From positions 1 to 49,725 of the forward strand of contig JADFZW010000036.1 of the NCBI GenBank assembly GCA_015232355.1: a stretch of DNA of 49,725 nt, written 5' to 3'. A program made the translations under genes and the position numbers. Source of the DNA: Oligoflexia bacterium. GTDB taxonomy: Bacteria > Bdellovibrionota > Bacteriovoracia > Bacteriovoracales > Bacteriovoracaceae. Positions 1 through 9,409 of this stretch are shown in pieces. Numbering within the stretch: position 1 is the first letter of the stretch; every line of letters starts with the position of its first letter. The notes beneath the pieces were generated by a model that was not told the origin of the DNA, ran no database searches, and saw only the letters and a program-made list of their open reading frames with translations.

Positions 1-2
1 TG

Positions 3-2096
3 GCACTTCCCATGGATTATCAACCATTAATGGAGTATTTTAATGGTGAACACTCAGTAAAAGATATTACCTCTCTACTCTATCAAAAATATGGGCGAGT
101 TAGTTTTAATTCCATCATGACCGCCATTCACTTACTTGGCAACGCTGGTCTCTTGGAAGAGTTGCCGATGGATTTAAATGCTATTAAAACAGACAAAACT
201 CCTCATCAACAAAAAAGTTCTCTGCTATTTCGTCCTTTTTTTGAATTAACTATTCTAAAGCAAATTAGATTACCTAAACTTAATAATACCATTCTATTTG
301 TATTTCTTGCGATCATCATCATTGCTGCAAGTATTGCTTCCTATCATCTAGGATTGTGGAATTATAAATTAAAAACATTCTTACGACCTGAACTTGCAAC
401 AAACTATGCAAATTCATTTTTAATAATTTTTGTTATAAGCTCAACACTTATTACTTTAAAAAATATTTTAAAGGGAATATTACTTATTTTTTGTGTAGGC
501 CAAATAAATCAAATAACCATCAGGCCTCACTGGTTTTCTCTGGCCATAGCAATAAATGAGACCTCCATTTTTTCACAAAGTAAACGATGGTTGTTGATCC
601 TCTATGGAATATCTTCGTCACTACTCTATTTGGCAATCGGGGGAGTAATTGCTTTTTTAATAACAAAATACTCTAATGGCCTTTTTCATTTTTCACTTCC
701 TGCTCAAATTGATAATTTTATAACTTCATCTGTTTTGCCTTCTATTTCCATAGCTATCTCTGCAAATGATATTAAAATTCTCTCTATTCTTCTTACTTGT
801 ATTGAATTAGATCCTTATCGAAATAGCGAAATGACCAAATTATTTAATTTCTTCTATGCTGAAGATCAACTAAAAAATCTAATGCCATATTTAAAAAATT
901 GTTCTCTTACACCTATCTTAAACTCTAAAGCTCAACTGGCCGATGAAATTCGATTCGTAATATATTCTGTGCTCTCCTTTATCTGGGCCATAGGGCTACT
1001 ATTTTTTTCCCTTGATTTGTTGGCCACTAATCTACCTAATTTAATCTTTGATTTAATTGGTAAGCAAAGTAGTGCTCACCTCACTCAACTAGGAATGTTG
1101 TCTACTATTTTTGTACTATTTTTGATCGTCTTTATCTTTCTCTATTTACTTATCGATCTCATTCAAACTATTTTTAACAACGTCATATCTCCAATTAAAA
1201 TTCCTCTCAGTCGAATGGTAAGTCGCTCTCAAAAATGTAGTGCCAAAGAGATAGATCAACAAGCTGTAAAAAATGCTTTAAAGAGTAATATGTTTTTTAA
1301 GAGCATGAGTGAAGATGTTATCGATTATATAATTCAAAATTCACCAGTAAAAAAATTGCCTGCAAAAAAATATCTAATCACCCAAGGTGATGTTGGCAAA
1401 TCAATGTTTTTAATTCTAGAAGGAAATGTTGATATTACAATTAGAAATGATACTGGTTCCTTTAAACATTTAGTAACTTTAGGTGTAAACACATTAATTG
1501 GAGAATTGGCATATTTAAAAGAGTGTCGTCGTAGTGCTAATGTTGTGGCCGTAGAACAAATAACATTTTTAGAAATTGAAGTTACTACATTAAAAAAACT
1601 TTTCACCAATGATAATTTTAAATCCGATGCTAATCGCTTGCTCACCACTATCGAACTTTCTCAATTTGTTTCCACCGCTGATATCTTTCGTAATTTTCCG
1701 GCCGAAATTATGAATATTTTTATTGAATCTGGTGATTTAACTTACTTTCCTGCAAATTATGACATTGTAACCGAAGGAGAACGTGATAAAACATTTTACT
1801 TACTAATAAGAGGAAGTGTCGACGTTATCAAAGGAGGACAAAAAGTTGCTGAGTTAAAACAAGGTGACATATTTGGTGAGATCGCTTTAATCGCCGATAT
1901 AGCGAGAACTGCAACTGTGCGAACAAGGGAAAAATGCTTATTTTTATTTATTGAAGGAGATACCTTTTGGAAAATTTTATCAAATAATATCGACCTGGCC
2001 ATGTATATCGAGAGTGTTGGTAGACATCGAATGTCGACCTCAGCTTCTGCTTCTGATTCTGGTTCTAAACATGGCCAAAGTTCTAATGAGGAGTAA
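3..2096 (+). CDS. Membrane protein with degenerate M50-like core and two cyclic-nucleotide-binding domains (5' partial)
   Basis: The frame is open to the window edge, so the true start is probably upstream; the first ATG is at 12. The first 50 or so residues look like the PqqD-like/winged-helix domain that precedes some M50-type membrane proteases. Several membrane segments follow (residues about 90-400). Within them the LDPYRNSEM stretch resembles the LDGY motif of the PqqD/M50 proteins, but no HExxH zinc site is present, so the core is probably catalytically dead. The C-terminal half has two cNMP-binding domains (about residues 427-535 and 557-665). Their phosphate-binding cassettes read IGELAYLKECRRSANV and FGEIALIADIARTATV; the second is close to consensus. 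The tail is Ser-rich. Likely an inner-membrane sensor gated by a cyclic nucleotide. The domains are seen; the M50 relationship is inferred. Confidence 0.75.
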   Translation, partial: ALPMDYQPLMEYFNGEHSVKDITSLLYQKYGRVSFNSIMTAIHLLGNAGLLEELPMDLNAIKTDKTPHQQKSSLLFRPFFELTILKQIRLPKLNNTILFVFLAIIIIAASIASYHLGLWNYKLKTFLRPELATNYANSFLIIFVISSTLITLKNILKGILLIFCVGQINQITIRPHWFSLAIAINETSIFSQSKRWLLILYGISSSLLYLAIGGVIAFLITKYSNGLFHFSLPAQIDNFITSSVLPSISIAISANDIKILSILLTCIELDPYRNSEMTKLFNFFYAEDQLKNLMPYLKNCSLTPILNSKAQLADEIRFVIYSVLSFIWAIGLLFFSLDLLATNLPNLIFDLIGKQSSAHLTQLGMLSTIFVLFLIVFIFLYLLIDLIQTIFNNVISPIKIPLSRMVSRSQKCSAKEIDQQAVKNALKSNMFFKSMSEDVIDYIIQNSPVKKLPAKKYLITQGDVGKSMFLILEGNVDITIRNDTGSFKHLVTLGVNTLIGELAYLKECRRSANVVAVEQITFLEIEVTTLKKLFTNDNFKSDANRLLTTIELSQFVSTADIFRNFPAEIMNIFIESGDLTYFPANYDIVTEGERDKTFYLLIRGSVDVIKGGQKVAELKQGDIFGEIALIADIARTATVRTREKCLFLFIEGDTFWKILSNNIDLAMYIESVGRHRMSTSASASDSGSKHGQSSNEE

Positions 2097-2102
2097 CAAA
2101 AT

Positions 2103-2819
<717 letters not shown>

Positions 2820-2833
2820 TCGACCGATCAGTT

Positions 2834-2856
2834 AGCTAGCTTGAACTAAGCTAGCT
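2834..2856 (+). terminator. Perfect 9-bp stem-loop after the first operon
   Basis: AGCTAGCTT and AAGCTAGCT flank a 5-nt loop, 17 nt after the stop of the pseudopilin-like gene. No clear T-run follows, so this may be an RNA 3'-end stabiliser rather than a classic intrinsic terminator. Confidence 0.45.
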
Positions 2857-3105
2857 TAAACTACCTACTAAATTTGCTACCACCCTCATTGCGACTAATA
2901 ATTAACAAATCTAAAAAAATATTATTATTTAAACTTAAATAATTAAAAATATTGGAATAACTAAAACTAATCTTCAAATCACAAAGTATCAATAAATTAA
3001 TTTTCAGATGAATTACAAGGTATAGAAGTATAATAAAGAGTAGAAAGAGTAGAATGTTCAATAGAATTTATAATAGGATATTCACTTAAAAAAAGGATTT
3101 TACTA

Positions 3106-4266
3106 ATGAAATTTTATTTATATTTTATAATAATTTTTATCTTGCTTGAACTTGGATTAAATATTGGTCTTAATGTTATTTATAATTCATCCAATCTCTA
3201 TGCTCTCACAATATCCACTACACATACAAATAAACTTATTGATTTTTATCTGAAAATAGAAGAGTCGTTTAAGAACAAGATTTGCTCTGCAGATAAAACA
3301 TTAGTGGTTTTTGATTTAGATGATACTCTGATAACAAATCAAAATTCTAACCAGCTGGCATTCTATAAACAACTAAAAGAAAACAATTGCAATAATAACA
3401 TTCATGATCTTAATGAGACTGATTTACAATTTGATTACTTTATAGATGGATTTTTTCAACTTTTTAAATTTAAAAAAACATTAAAAAAAACAGATACGAC
3501 TCAATTTTATGCTAGCATTATGTTGGATAAATTAAATGAGAAAACCAGAGTATTGGCCTTAACTGCTAGACACCCACTCTATCAGCATGAAACTGAAGTC
3601 GAAACCAATTTTGCCAATATCAATTTTAATCACAGTAAACAAAAACTCTCCTTTGATGATAACCAATTTATAACTTTAACCAATAAAAATTTAAATCCAA
3701 TTCTAAGAAGTTATCTGCAACAAAATGGATTGGAAATTAAACTCAAAGTACATAAAAATCTTTTTGAATTTAATCAATTTGGTAAAGCAACTAAAATGCT
3801 ATTTACCTTTAACATTCCTATGACAGCTGACTACTTAGAAATTTTAAAGAAAAACGATAATACCTATTACATCTTTTCTGCTACAGATCTTGGGTTTCCA
3901 CCAAATGTATTACATAACCCTGAACATTTTTCACTATTTTCAGAACATACTTCACCACCAACTCTACCTCTCACTGTATCAGCACTTAGCTATCATAATG
4001 GAATTTTAATGAGTGGTGATTCTAACAAGGGTATTGTACTTAGAAATATTATTCAACACTCAGAAGGACTTAATCCTGTTGAATGTATTTTCTTTATCGA
4101 TGATAATCCCGGTCGAACAGCTCAAATGGACAAAGCGTTTTCTCAACGTTTAGATATAAAAGTATTTAACTTCGTTTATAACAGAATAAAAAATATAAAA
4201 AATGCTAACAATGATGATGACCACAACATTGAAGAAAATAAACAACTACTTGATCTTTTCCTATAA
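3106..4266 (+). CDS. Exported HAD-like protein, DUF2608 type
   Basis: A signal peptide or anchor (residues about 1-34) precedes a haloacid-dehalogenase-like fold. Motif I is VVFDLDDT with the nucleophile pair D70/D72. Motif II is in LALTARHPLY. The basic motif III is in GDSNKGIVL, and motif IV is FFIDDNPG near residue 345. This order and the long insert between motifs II and III fit the DUF2608 family, known from Legionella, Coxiella and chlamydiae. All catalytic residues look intact, so phosphatase activity in the periplasm or outside the cell is plausible. The RBS is AAGGAT. It is monocistronic, with a 286-nt leader region that holds a stem-loop but no gene. The substrate cannot be told from the sequence. 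Confidence 0.7.
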   Translation: MKFYLYFIIIFILLELGLNIGLNVIYNSSNLYALTISTTHTNKLIDFYLKIEESFKNKICSADKTLVVFDLDDTLITNQNSNQLAFYKQLKENNCNNNIHDLNETDLQFDYFIDGFFQLFKFKKTLKKTDTTQFYASIMLDKLNEKTRVLALTARHPLYQHETEVETNFANINFNHSKQKLSFDDNQFITLTNKNLNPILRSYLQQNGLEIKLKVHKNLFEFNQFGKATKMLFTFNIPMTADYLEILKKNDNTYYIFSATDLGFPPNVLHNPEHFSLFSEHTSPPTLPLTVSALSYHNGILMSGDSNKGIVLRNIIQHSEGLNPVECIFFIDDNPGRTAQMDKAFSQRLDIKVFNFVYNRIKNIKNANNDDDHNIEENKQLLDLFL

Positions 4267-4284
4267 GGAGGTAAGGAGGTAAGG
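4264..4284 (+). promoter_or_regulatory. Tandem perfect Shine-Dalgarno sequences with no obvious gene
   Basis: The unit AAGGAGGT occurs twice, followed by AAGG and then ATG at 4285. It begins at the stop codon of the HAD-like gene. The frame from 4285 stays open for 103 codons but lies antisense to the end of the DUF4143 ATPase gene and has no protein-like features. Confidence 0.6.
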
Positions 4285-4307
4285 ATGTGCCATGCTCTTT
4301 TATTACA

Positions 4308-5507
4308 TTACAAGTATTCTCCTGCCCACAATCTTTTTATGAATTCTAACCAAGGTAGAATTTCAATTTCAGTTAATTTACCATTATGTAGAGTTATTTT
4401 ACGGGGAGTGGATTCTAAAGAAACAATTATCTTTTTTTTAACTTTCATCTCTTCTGATATTACTGATAATCCTTTTAAGTCTTTTTCTGTGATTTTTTTC
4501 TTGGCCTTTATTTCTATCGCCAGTAATGCATTTCCTATTATGAAATCAACTTCATATCCTGAGGCAGTTCTCCAGAATTTAATATCCAATTCTTGATTTC
4601 GATATGCTTGATATGCTTTCAACTCCATTAAAATTAAATGTTCAAATGATTTTCCAAATTCACTTGAACCTGTTTGTACTTTTCTTTTTGCTAGATAATT
4701 AGCAACTCCAACATCAAAGAGATAAAATTTTTCTGTCTGGATCATTCTTCTTTCTTTTGATTTAGTCCAGGGTGGCACTCTAAAACCAAGATAAGTATCC
4801 TCTAATATATCAAAATATGTGCGAACAACTTTAGATGATACTCCTGATTCGCTAGCAACTTTGGTATAATCTAAAAGTTCACTATTAGTGATGGCCATCA
4901 CATTTAGAAAATTAGAAAAAGCTGGAATATTTTGAACGGAGGCTTCATCTATAATTTCTTCCTTCAAATAGTCAGCAACATATCCACGTAATTCTTCAAT
5001 AGGGGAATTTGAGAGGTAATGTGATGGTAATAAACCGGAGTTTAGAATATGTTCTAAATCAATGTCCTTTTCATATAATTCTGTTATTGATAAAGGAGTC
5101 ATGATTCTTCGCCATGCTCTTCCTCCCAACATATTTGCATGATTTCTTTTTAGTTTTCTAGCACTGGATCCTGTTAAAATAAAAGATTTATTTGTATTTT
5201 CTATTAACCAATGAACTTCATCTAACAAACCAGGAACTTTTTGTATTTCATCGATTACAATTAAGTGCGCCGGATGTTTATGATAACGTTCTCTAAGTAA
5301 ACTCGGACTAGTTAGATATTCAACTAATAAATCTGTTTTAAGTAGATCAATGTATAGAGAATCATGATTTATACTTTTATCTACTAAAAATTGATTTTTT
5401 AACCAAAAAGTTTTTCCAACTTTTCTAGGTCCCCATAAAAATACTGATTTTCCTTTTGGCAATTTAATGTTTAACAATCTAGGTTTAATTTGTTTACTAT
5501 TGTTCAT
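4308..5507 (-). CDS. AAA-family ATPase with DUF4143 domain
   Basis: The N-terminal AAA domain has Walker A GPRKVGKT (residues about 26-33) and Walker B LIVIDEIQKVP (about 83-93), followed by sensor-like ILTGSSARKL. The C-terminal part has the DUF4143 pattern: YLFDVGVANYL, then EFGKSFEHLILMELKAY, and KFWRTASGYEVDFII, a PD-(D/E)XK-like nuclease segment (D, then E in LAIEIKAKKK). Length (399 aa) is normal for the family. Such ATPases are common, patchily distributed and often treated as mobile cargo; their role is not settled. The gene is convergent with the HAD-like gene, and its 5' side carries a 32-bp palindrome holding a TATAAT box. RBS is GAGGAT. It probably entered this site by transfer. 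Confidence 0.88.
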   Translation of the reverse strand: MNNSKQIKPRLLNIKLPKGKSVFLWGPRKVGKTFWLKNQFLVDKSINHDSLYIDLLKTDLLVEYLTSPSLLRERYHKHPAHLIVIDEIQKVPGLLDEVHWLIENTNKSFILTGSSARKLKRNHANMLGGRAWRRIMTPLSITELYEKDIDLEHILNSGLLPSHYLSNSPIEELRGYVADYLKEEIIDEASVQNIPAFSNFLNVMAITNSELLDYTKVASESGVSSKVVRTYFDILEDTYLGFRVPPWTKSKERRMIQTEKFYLFDVGVANYLAKRKVQTGSSEFGKSFEHLILMELKAYQAYRNQELDIKFWRTASGYEVDFIIGNALLAIEIKAKKKITEKDLKGLSVISEEMKVKKKIIVSLESTPRKITLHNGKLTEIEILPWLEFIKRLWAGEYL

Positions 5508-5521
5508 GATATAATATCCTC

Positions 5522-5553
5522 AATGGTCATTATATCATGATATAATGACCATT
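5522..5553 (-). promoter_or_regulatory. Perfect 32-bp palindrome in the ATPase promoter
   Basis: The half-site AATGGTCATTATATCA is followed directly by its reverse complement, with no spacer. Each strand contains TATAAT. It lies 15 nt upstream of the ATPase start codon, and CATGATATAAT from its centre is repeated over that start codon. Likely operator for a dimeric repressor or autoregulation. Confidence 0.7.
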
Positions 5554-5594
5554 CAAGTAAATATATCCTATAGTCTTTAATTTTCTACTTACTT

Positions 5595-5972
5595 TTACTT
5601 TAAAAATCTATCGATTATTTGTTCCAATGCTTTAGCATTAATTGGTTTCACTACCCAAATAACCACACCATTTTTTTTTCCTTCATCCATAAGATCTTTG
5701 TTCATCTCTGTGGTTAACATAACTATAGGAGGAACTTCTTGTGCAAATTTCTCTTTCAAGTTTTTACACATAGAAATTCCATTCATATTAGGCATATTAT
5801 AATCAGAGAATATCAAATCAAATGGTTTCTCTTTTTCGAAAGTACTTAAACCTATACTGCCATCGCATGCTTGATATATTTGTAGATCTTCCTTCTTTTG
5901 TTTTATGATTTTTACTAGACTACTTCTAACAGCATCGGAATCGTCAACTATTAGAATTTTTTTTCCACTCAT
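5595..5972 (-). CDS. Single-domain CheY-like response regulator
   Basis: A 125-aa receiver domain with nothing attached. The acid pocket is D10/D11 in LIVDDSD, the phosphoacceptor is D57 in LIFSDYNMP, the switch Thr is T87 or T88 in VMLTTEM, and the conserved Lys is K109 in VVKP. All are intact, so it should be phosphorylated by a histidine kinase that is not in this window. It likely acts by docking to a partner, as CheY does on the flagellar motor. The start is fixed by three tandem GAGG-containing repeats directly upstream. It is transcribed in the same direction as the lipoprotein gene upstream, with a 100-nt gap. Confidence 0.93.
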   Translation of the reverse strand: MSGKKILIVDDSDAVRSSLVKIIKQKKEDLQIYQACDGSIGLSTFEKEKPFDLIFSDYNMPNMNGISMCKNLKEKFAQEVPPIVMLTTEMNKDLMDEGKKNGVVIWVVKPINAKALEQIIDRFLK

Positions 5973-6005
5973 AATATAACCTCAATATAACCTCAATATA
6001 ACCTC
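5973..6005 (-). repeat. 11-nt tandem repeat, three perfect copies, forming a triple RBS
   Basis: AATATAACCTC three times on the plus strand; on the coding strand each copy reads GAGGTTATATT. The last copy sits directly before the CheY start codon, so the Shine-Dalgarno core GAGG is present three times at 11-nt spacing. Confidence 0.95.
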
Positions 6006-6072
6006 AAAAATTAATAATATTTTTTTTTCTAATATTAATAATTATATCAAAGAATTTGAGATTATGATTATA

Positions 6073-7908
6073 TTAAATAATCATCTTCATGATTCCCTTT
6101 CTTTTTTGATTAGTTCCAGAAGATGGGTGACCACCTAATGATTTTATAAAACCACATTGCTCTTTAGACAATTCTTGTAGGTTATTTCGATTGAGCTGTA
6201 ATTCAGCTAGTGGTGTCTCTGAAATGCTAGTAGCTGTTATTGGCAATTGAATAGTTATTAATTCACTAACACCATCGGCACTACTGTTATTCAACCATCT
6301 GCTCTTGGCACTACTTTTATTCACCCATCTGCTCTCAAACAGTTTACCATCTTTTAATGTTAATGCCGTGGCATTTCGCGAGATGGGATTTTTATCTGCA
6401 CTAGGAATCTCAGAGGTTATAACATAAGCACATCCTAAAAATTGCTCTGGTTCTCCAATATAAACAACACCATAATTCATCACATTTCTTCTTAAAACCA
6501 CTTGGTAATAACGTCCAGTGAACTCCTCTTTATTATCTTTTAAAGCGCGCTTCTCATACAATTTGAATCTAATAATTGTGGTATTATTTTCTTTTGAGAC
6601 CTCTGTATCTGTAATTTCAGGAATAGCTTTAATGGCAGTATCTGCACCCAATTCCATATCATTACTCTCTTTATTTCTATAGAGAAGAAATCTATTTTCC
6701 ACAGTTGCTGTATTCACATTTGGATTAGCACTACTATTTAAATTAGATAAATTATTAAAACGTAATTTAAACTGAATAGCTACACCCTTACCTTCTCCAT
6801 TTGCTTTAGAATCGAAAACAATTTTCGAAGCACTATTTTCTGTTAAAAACCAATTTTGCATTACTTGCTCATCTGATTCTGGATCAACACTTTGTCTGAT
6901 AAAAGCAAGCTCTCTATTTAATTTGTCATCTCTATTGAAATCATCCAACTCCTTGGAGACCTTTTCAAAATCTTTTAAGATAACTTCATTGGCCGCAATC
7001 ATCTCTGCAAACTCTTTAGTAAAAGAATTTTCTACAGCGACTGCAGAGTATTTTTCCTTTTCTGCTCGTCTACATTTATCATACTCCTTCTTGTAAAGCT
7101 TAGAAAATTTAGCTCTCTTTAAATCTTCACAAGAAGTTGGAGCAGCAATAAATTTAATATCATCACCTTGTTGAACTATTCTCGAACAAGCGGCAGTGGA
7201 GATATTTTCAATTGAAACAGCATCGAGATAACAACTGTATGTATCCGCCAACCACTTCTCTTTTTCTTTAAGCTTTTTGGCCTCATAAGCTTTTTTGGTC
7301 TTATCAAAATTTTCTTTCTTCTTACTCAAATAATCTTTCTTCTTTTTCATAATCCCAAATGGGCCATAATACTTATCCAACTCTGTACTATGTTTTCCTA
7401 CAATCGCTGAGACATTATCCATTGTTTTAACTTTAATTAATTCCTTTGATACATCCAACATGATCTTATTTGCTTGAATCTTTTTTTTCTTTACTTCAAT
7501 TTTATCAGATGTTTTTTTCCACTCATCACTGTTGTTATCGCTAATACTTGCCAATTTATTTTCCAATTCTGCCAACTCTCTCTCTAAAGTTCCCGCCTCA
7601 ATTGTCGTTTCATTTATTTGTTTCTCACCGTTAGCACTAATTCTTTTCAGATCACTATCTTTAGGCCAAAGAAAGAATGTAAAGAGTGATGAACTGTTTT
7701 GGTTATTGATATCATCGCCATTCAAACCTAAAACACCCACAACTGAATTATCATCACTTCCTGCACCACTATTGTTATCAATATTGTTATCTACATTATC
7801 TAATTTCAGTGGATCATTTAAGAAGTTTATGTTCTTAGGATTTGGCCCGCAAGATGAAAATAAGAATATTACCGATAACAGTGTTAATTTACATTTTAAC
7901 TTATTCAT
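6073..7908 (-). CDS. Large coiled-coil lipoprotein, unknown function
   Basis: An N-terminal lipoprotein signal peptide ends in the lipobox LFSSC (Cys20), so the protein should be lipidated. After a Asn/Asp-rich linker, residues about 90-330 are rich in Lys/Glu with heptad-like spacing (coiled coil). Residues about 350-520 look beta-rich, with VVLRRNVMNYGVVYIGEPEQFLGCAYVIT. A short repeat occurs at about residues 528-546 (ESRWVNKSSAKSRWLNNSSA, a duplicated SRWxNxSSA unit). No family was recognised. It lies between the outer-membrane barrel gene upstream and the CheY gene downstream on the same strand. Possibly a cell-envelope structural lipoprotein. Confidence 0.7.
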   Translation of the reverse strand: MNKLKCKLTLLSVIFLFSSCGPNPKNINFLNDPLKLDNVDNNIDNNSGAGSDDNSVVGVLGLNGDDINNQNSSSLFTFFLWPKDSDLKRISANGEKQINETTIEAGTLERELAELENKLASISDNNSDEWKKTSDKIEVKKKKIQANKIMLDVSKELIKVKTMDNVSAIVGKHSTELDKYYGPFGIMKKKKDYLSKKKENFDKTKKAYEAKKLKEKEKWLADTYSCYLDAVSIENISTAACSRIVQQGDDIKFIAAPTSCEDLKRAKFSKLYKKEYDKCRRAEKEKYSAVAVENSFTKEFAEMIAANEVILKDFEKVSKELDDFNRDDKLNRELAFIRQSVDPESDEQVMQNWFLTENSASKIVFDSKANGEGKGVAIQFKLRFNNLSNLNSSANPNVNTATVENRFLLYRNKESNDMELGADTAIKAIPEITDTEVSKENNTTIIRFKLYEKRALKDNKEEFTGRYYQVVLRRNVMNYGVVYIGEPEQFLGCAYVITSEIPSADKNPISRNATALTLKDGKLFESRWVNKSSAKSRWLNNSSADGVSELITIQLPITATSISETPLAELQLNRNNLQELSKEQCGFIKSLGGHPSSGTNQKRKGIMKMII

Positions 7909-7969
7909 ATATTAATTACCTTACCTTACTTTTTATTTTGAAATTATTATTTCCTATTAAACTCAAAAA

Positions 7970-8002
7970 AACTTAGAATAAACTTAGAATAAACTTAGAA
8001 AA
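7970..8002. repeat. 11-nt tandem repeat, three copies, over a gene's stop codon
   Basis: AACTTAGAATA twice perfectly, plus a third copy with one change. It runs across the 3' end of the barrel gene; the stop codon (7995-7997) lies in the third copy. Confidence 0.92.
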
Positions 8003-9311
8003 ACATTACAAACTCTACAGAAGTTAGAGCATCTTTTGTAACATTTTTTCCCGAGACTACCATTGAATGATTCAAATTAAGTTCTAAAGGTACTGGAAAT
8101 TTTTTTGCTTTAAAAAGATCTAATGTAGAATAACCAGCACCAAATTGAACAGTCTGCATTCTCTGCTCTGTCTCTATCTCTAACCACTTATAACGATCGG
8201 CCGAATAGGCCATACCACTATACACATCTGCTTCTTTGTATTGAATCGCCCATCCACCAATAAAATTAAATCCCATTCCTGGAGCATATTTAATTCCTGC
8301 TTGAGCAAAAAACACCTCACCTAAATCTCTATGAGTGTTCCAATCAATATCAGGAGTAAGTTTACTATCTTGACGATATGGAACTCTTCGAGCGATTTTA
8401 TCTTCAAATTGAATGGTGTTACCAAAGGCAGTCATAATAACAGTGTTAGGTATTACATCACTGAACTCATTTAATATTGTTGTTCCAAAATCAATCTGGC
8501 CATCACCACCTGGAACATCAACAACCTTGTTTATATCTGCTGCCTTTCCAGTAGGTAGAGTAAGCGTTCCTTGAACACTCATAGTCCATATATCATTTTT
8601 TTTCACTAAGTATTTGGCCACTAAATTTATATCGCCTAATTTAGTACGCTCTTCTCCCTCTAGTGGAGAGTATCCAAAAAGTGCAAGTTTTGTGGCCACA
8701 GGATTAGTCATCTTATTTATAAATTTCCCTTGCTCATAAGTTTTTCCATCAGCTGCAAAACCATCAGTTAATTTTCTTAAATTGTCATTCTTAACAAAAC
8801 CAGTAGCAACATTAAATTTATATTTCACAACCGGAACTGCAATCGCTAATGTTACTCTTTCACTTACTCCATAAGCAAAGATTGGTACGTGTGCTGTAGC
8901 TGCTACACTAACTGCTCCAGTAGTGGTTCCAATTGATTGAGATAAATCATATCCATTACTCTCTAAATATCCTCTAAGTAATCCTTTATCAATTTCATCA
9001 CTGGTAGGATCTAGTAATTCTCCCCAAGTTACCTCTTTAAAAAATGGATCCGCCAAAACCTGACTACCTCCAAAATTATCAAATTTTTCATTCCCCTTAA
9101 CATCTAAATTTTTATACCTGATATTTCTGACCCCTTTAGGCAATACTTGCGCCGAAGGTAGATCCATTGGTGGTTTAAGATCTGCCGCTAACAACACTGT
9201 AAGATTAAAAATCACCATCAACATAAACATTAACCTGAAAGTGTACTTAAAATTTGTTTTTGTTTTTATTTTTATTTTTGTTTTTGTTTTTGTTTTTGTT
9301 TTTGTTTTCAC
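7995..9311 (-). CDS. Outer-membrane beta-barrel protein (phenol-MetA-degradation/transporter type)
   Basis: A signal peptide ends near VLLAAD. The mature part shows alternating hydrophobic strands with the pattern of the 'MetA-pathway of phenol degradation' barrel family: an AHVPIFAYGVSERVTLAIAVP block, then LGDINLVAKYLV and LTLPTGKAAD, and a terminal strand ending in Phe (VEFVMFF). The start is GTG, fixed by AGGGAG 8 nt upstream. This places an odd Lys-Thr repeat (MKTKTKTKTKTKIKIKTK) as the n-region of the signal peptide, encoded by a hexamer repeat. It lies just downstream of the TatT-like gene, separated by a strong terminator. Role: probably a passive channel or transporter of unknown substrate. 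Confidence 0.78.
   Translation of the reverse strand: MKTKTKTKTKTKIKIKTKTNFKYTFRLMFMLMVIFNLTVLLAADLKPPMDLPSAQVLPKGVRNIRYKNLDVKGNEKFDNFGGSQVLADPFFKEVTWGELLDPTSDEIDKGLLRGYLESNGYDLSQSIGTTTGAVSVAATAHVPIFAYGVSERVTLAIAVPVVKYKFNVATGFVKNDNLRKLTDGFAADGKTYEQGKFINKMTNPVATKLALFGYSPLEGEERTKLGDINLVAKYLVKKNDIWTMSVQGTLTLPTGKAADINKVVDVPGGDGQIDFGTTILNEFSDVIPNTVIMTAFGNTIQFEDKIARRVPYRQDSKLTPDIDWNTHRDLGEVFFAQAGIKYAPGMGFNFIGGWAIQYKEADVYSGMAYSADRYKWLEIETEQRMQTVQFGAGYSTLDLFKAKKFPVPLELNLNHSMVVSGKNVTKDALTSVEFVMFF
9253..9308 (-). repeat. Hexanucleotide repeat encoding a Lys-Thr/Lys-Ile n-region
   Basis: About nine TTTTTG or TTTTTA units on the plus strand. On the coding strand they give alternating Lys and Thr/Ile codons at the very start of the barrel protein. 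Confidence 0.93.
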
Positions 9312-9334
9312 TAAATCAGCTCCCTAATTAAAAA

Positions 9335-9371
9335 GAGGGATCTTTTTAATTTTTATTTAAAAAGATCCCTC
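9335..9371 (-). terminator. Strong intrinsic terminator after the TatT-like gene
   Basis: A perfect 15-bp stem (GAGGGATCTTTTTAA and its complement) with a 7-nt loop. On the minus strand the 3' arm is followed by TTTTT. It ends transcripts of the TatT-like gene just before the barrel gene's RBS, so the barrel gene needs readthrough or its own promoter. Confidence 0.85.
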
Positions 9372-9409
9372 ACATAAATTTAAAAAATAAAATTTTTATT
9401 ATTTTATTG

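Noticed and set aside
4285..4596. 103-codon plus-strand frame after the tandem RBS
   Set aside because: Antisense to the conserved end of the ATPase gene, with no protein-like pattern; kept as a finding about the RBS, not as a gene.
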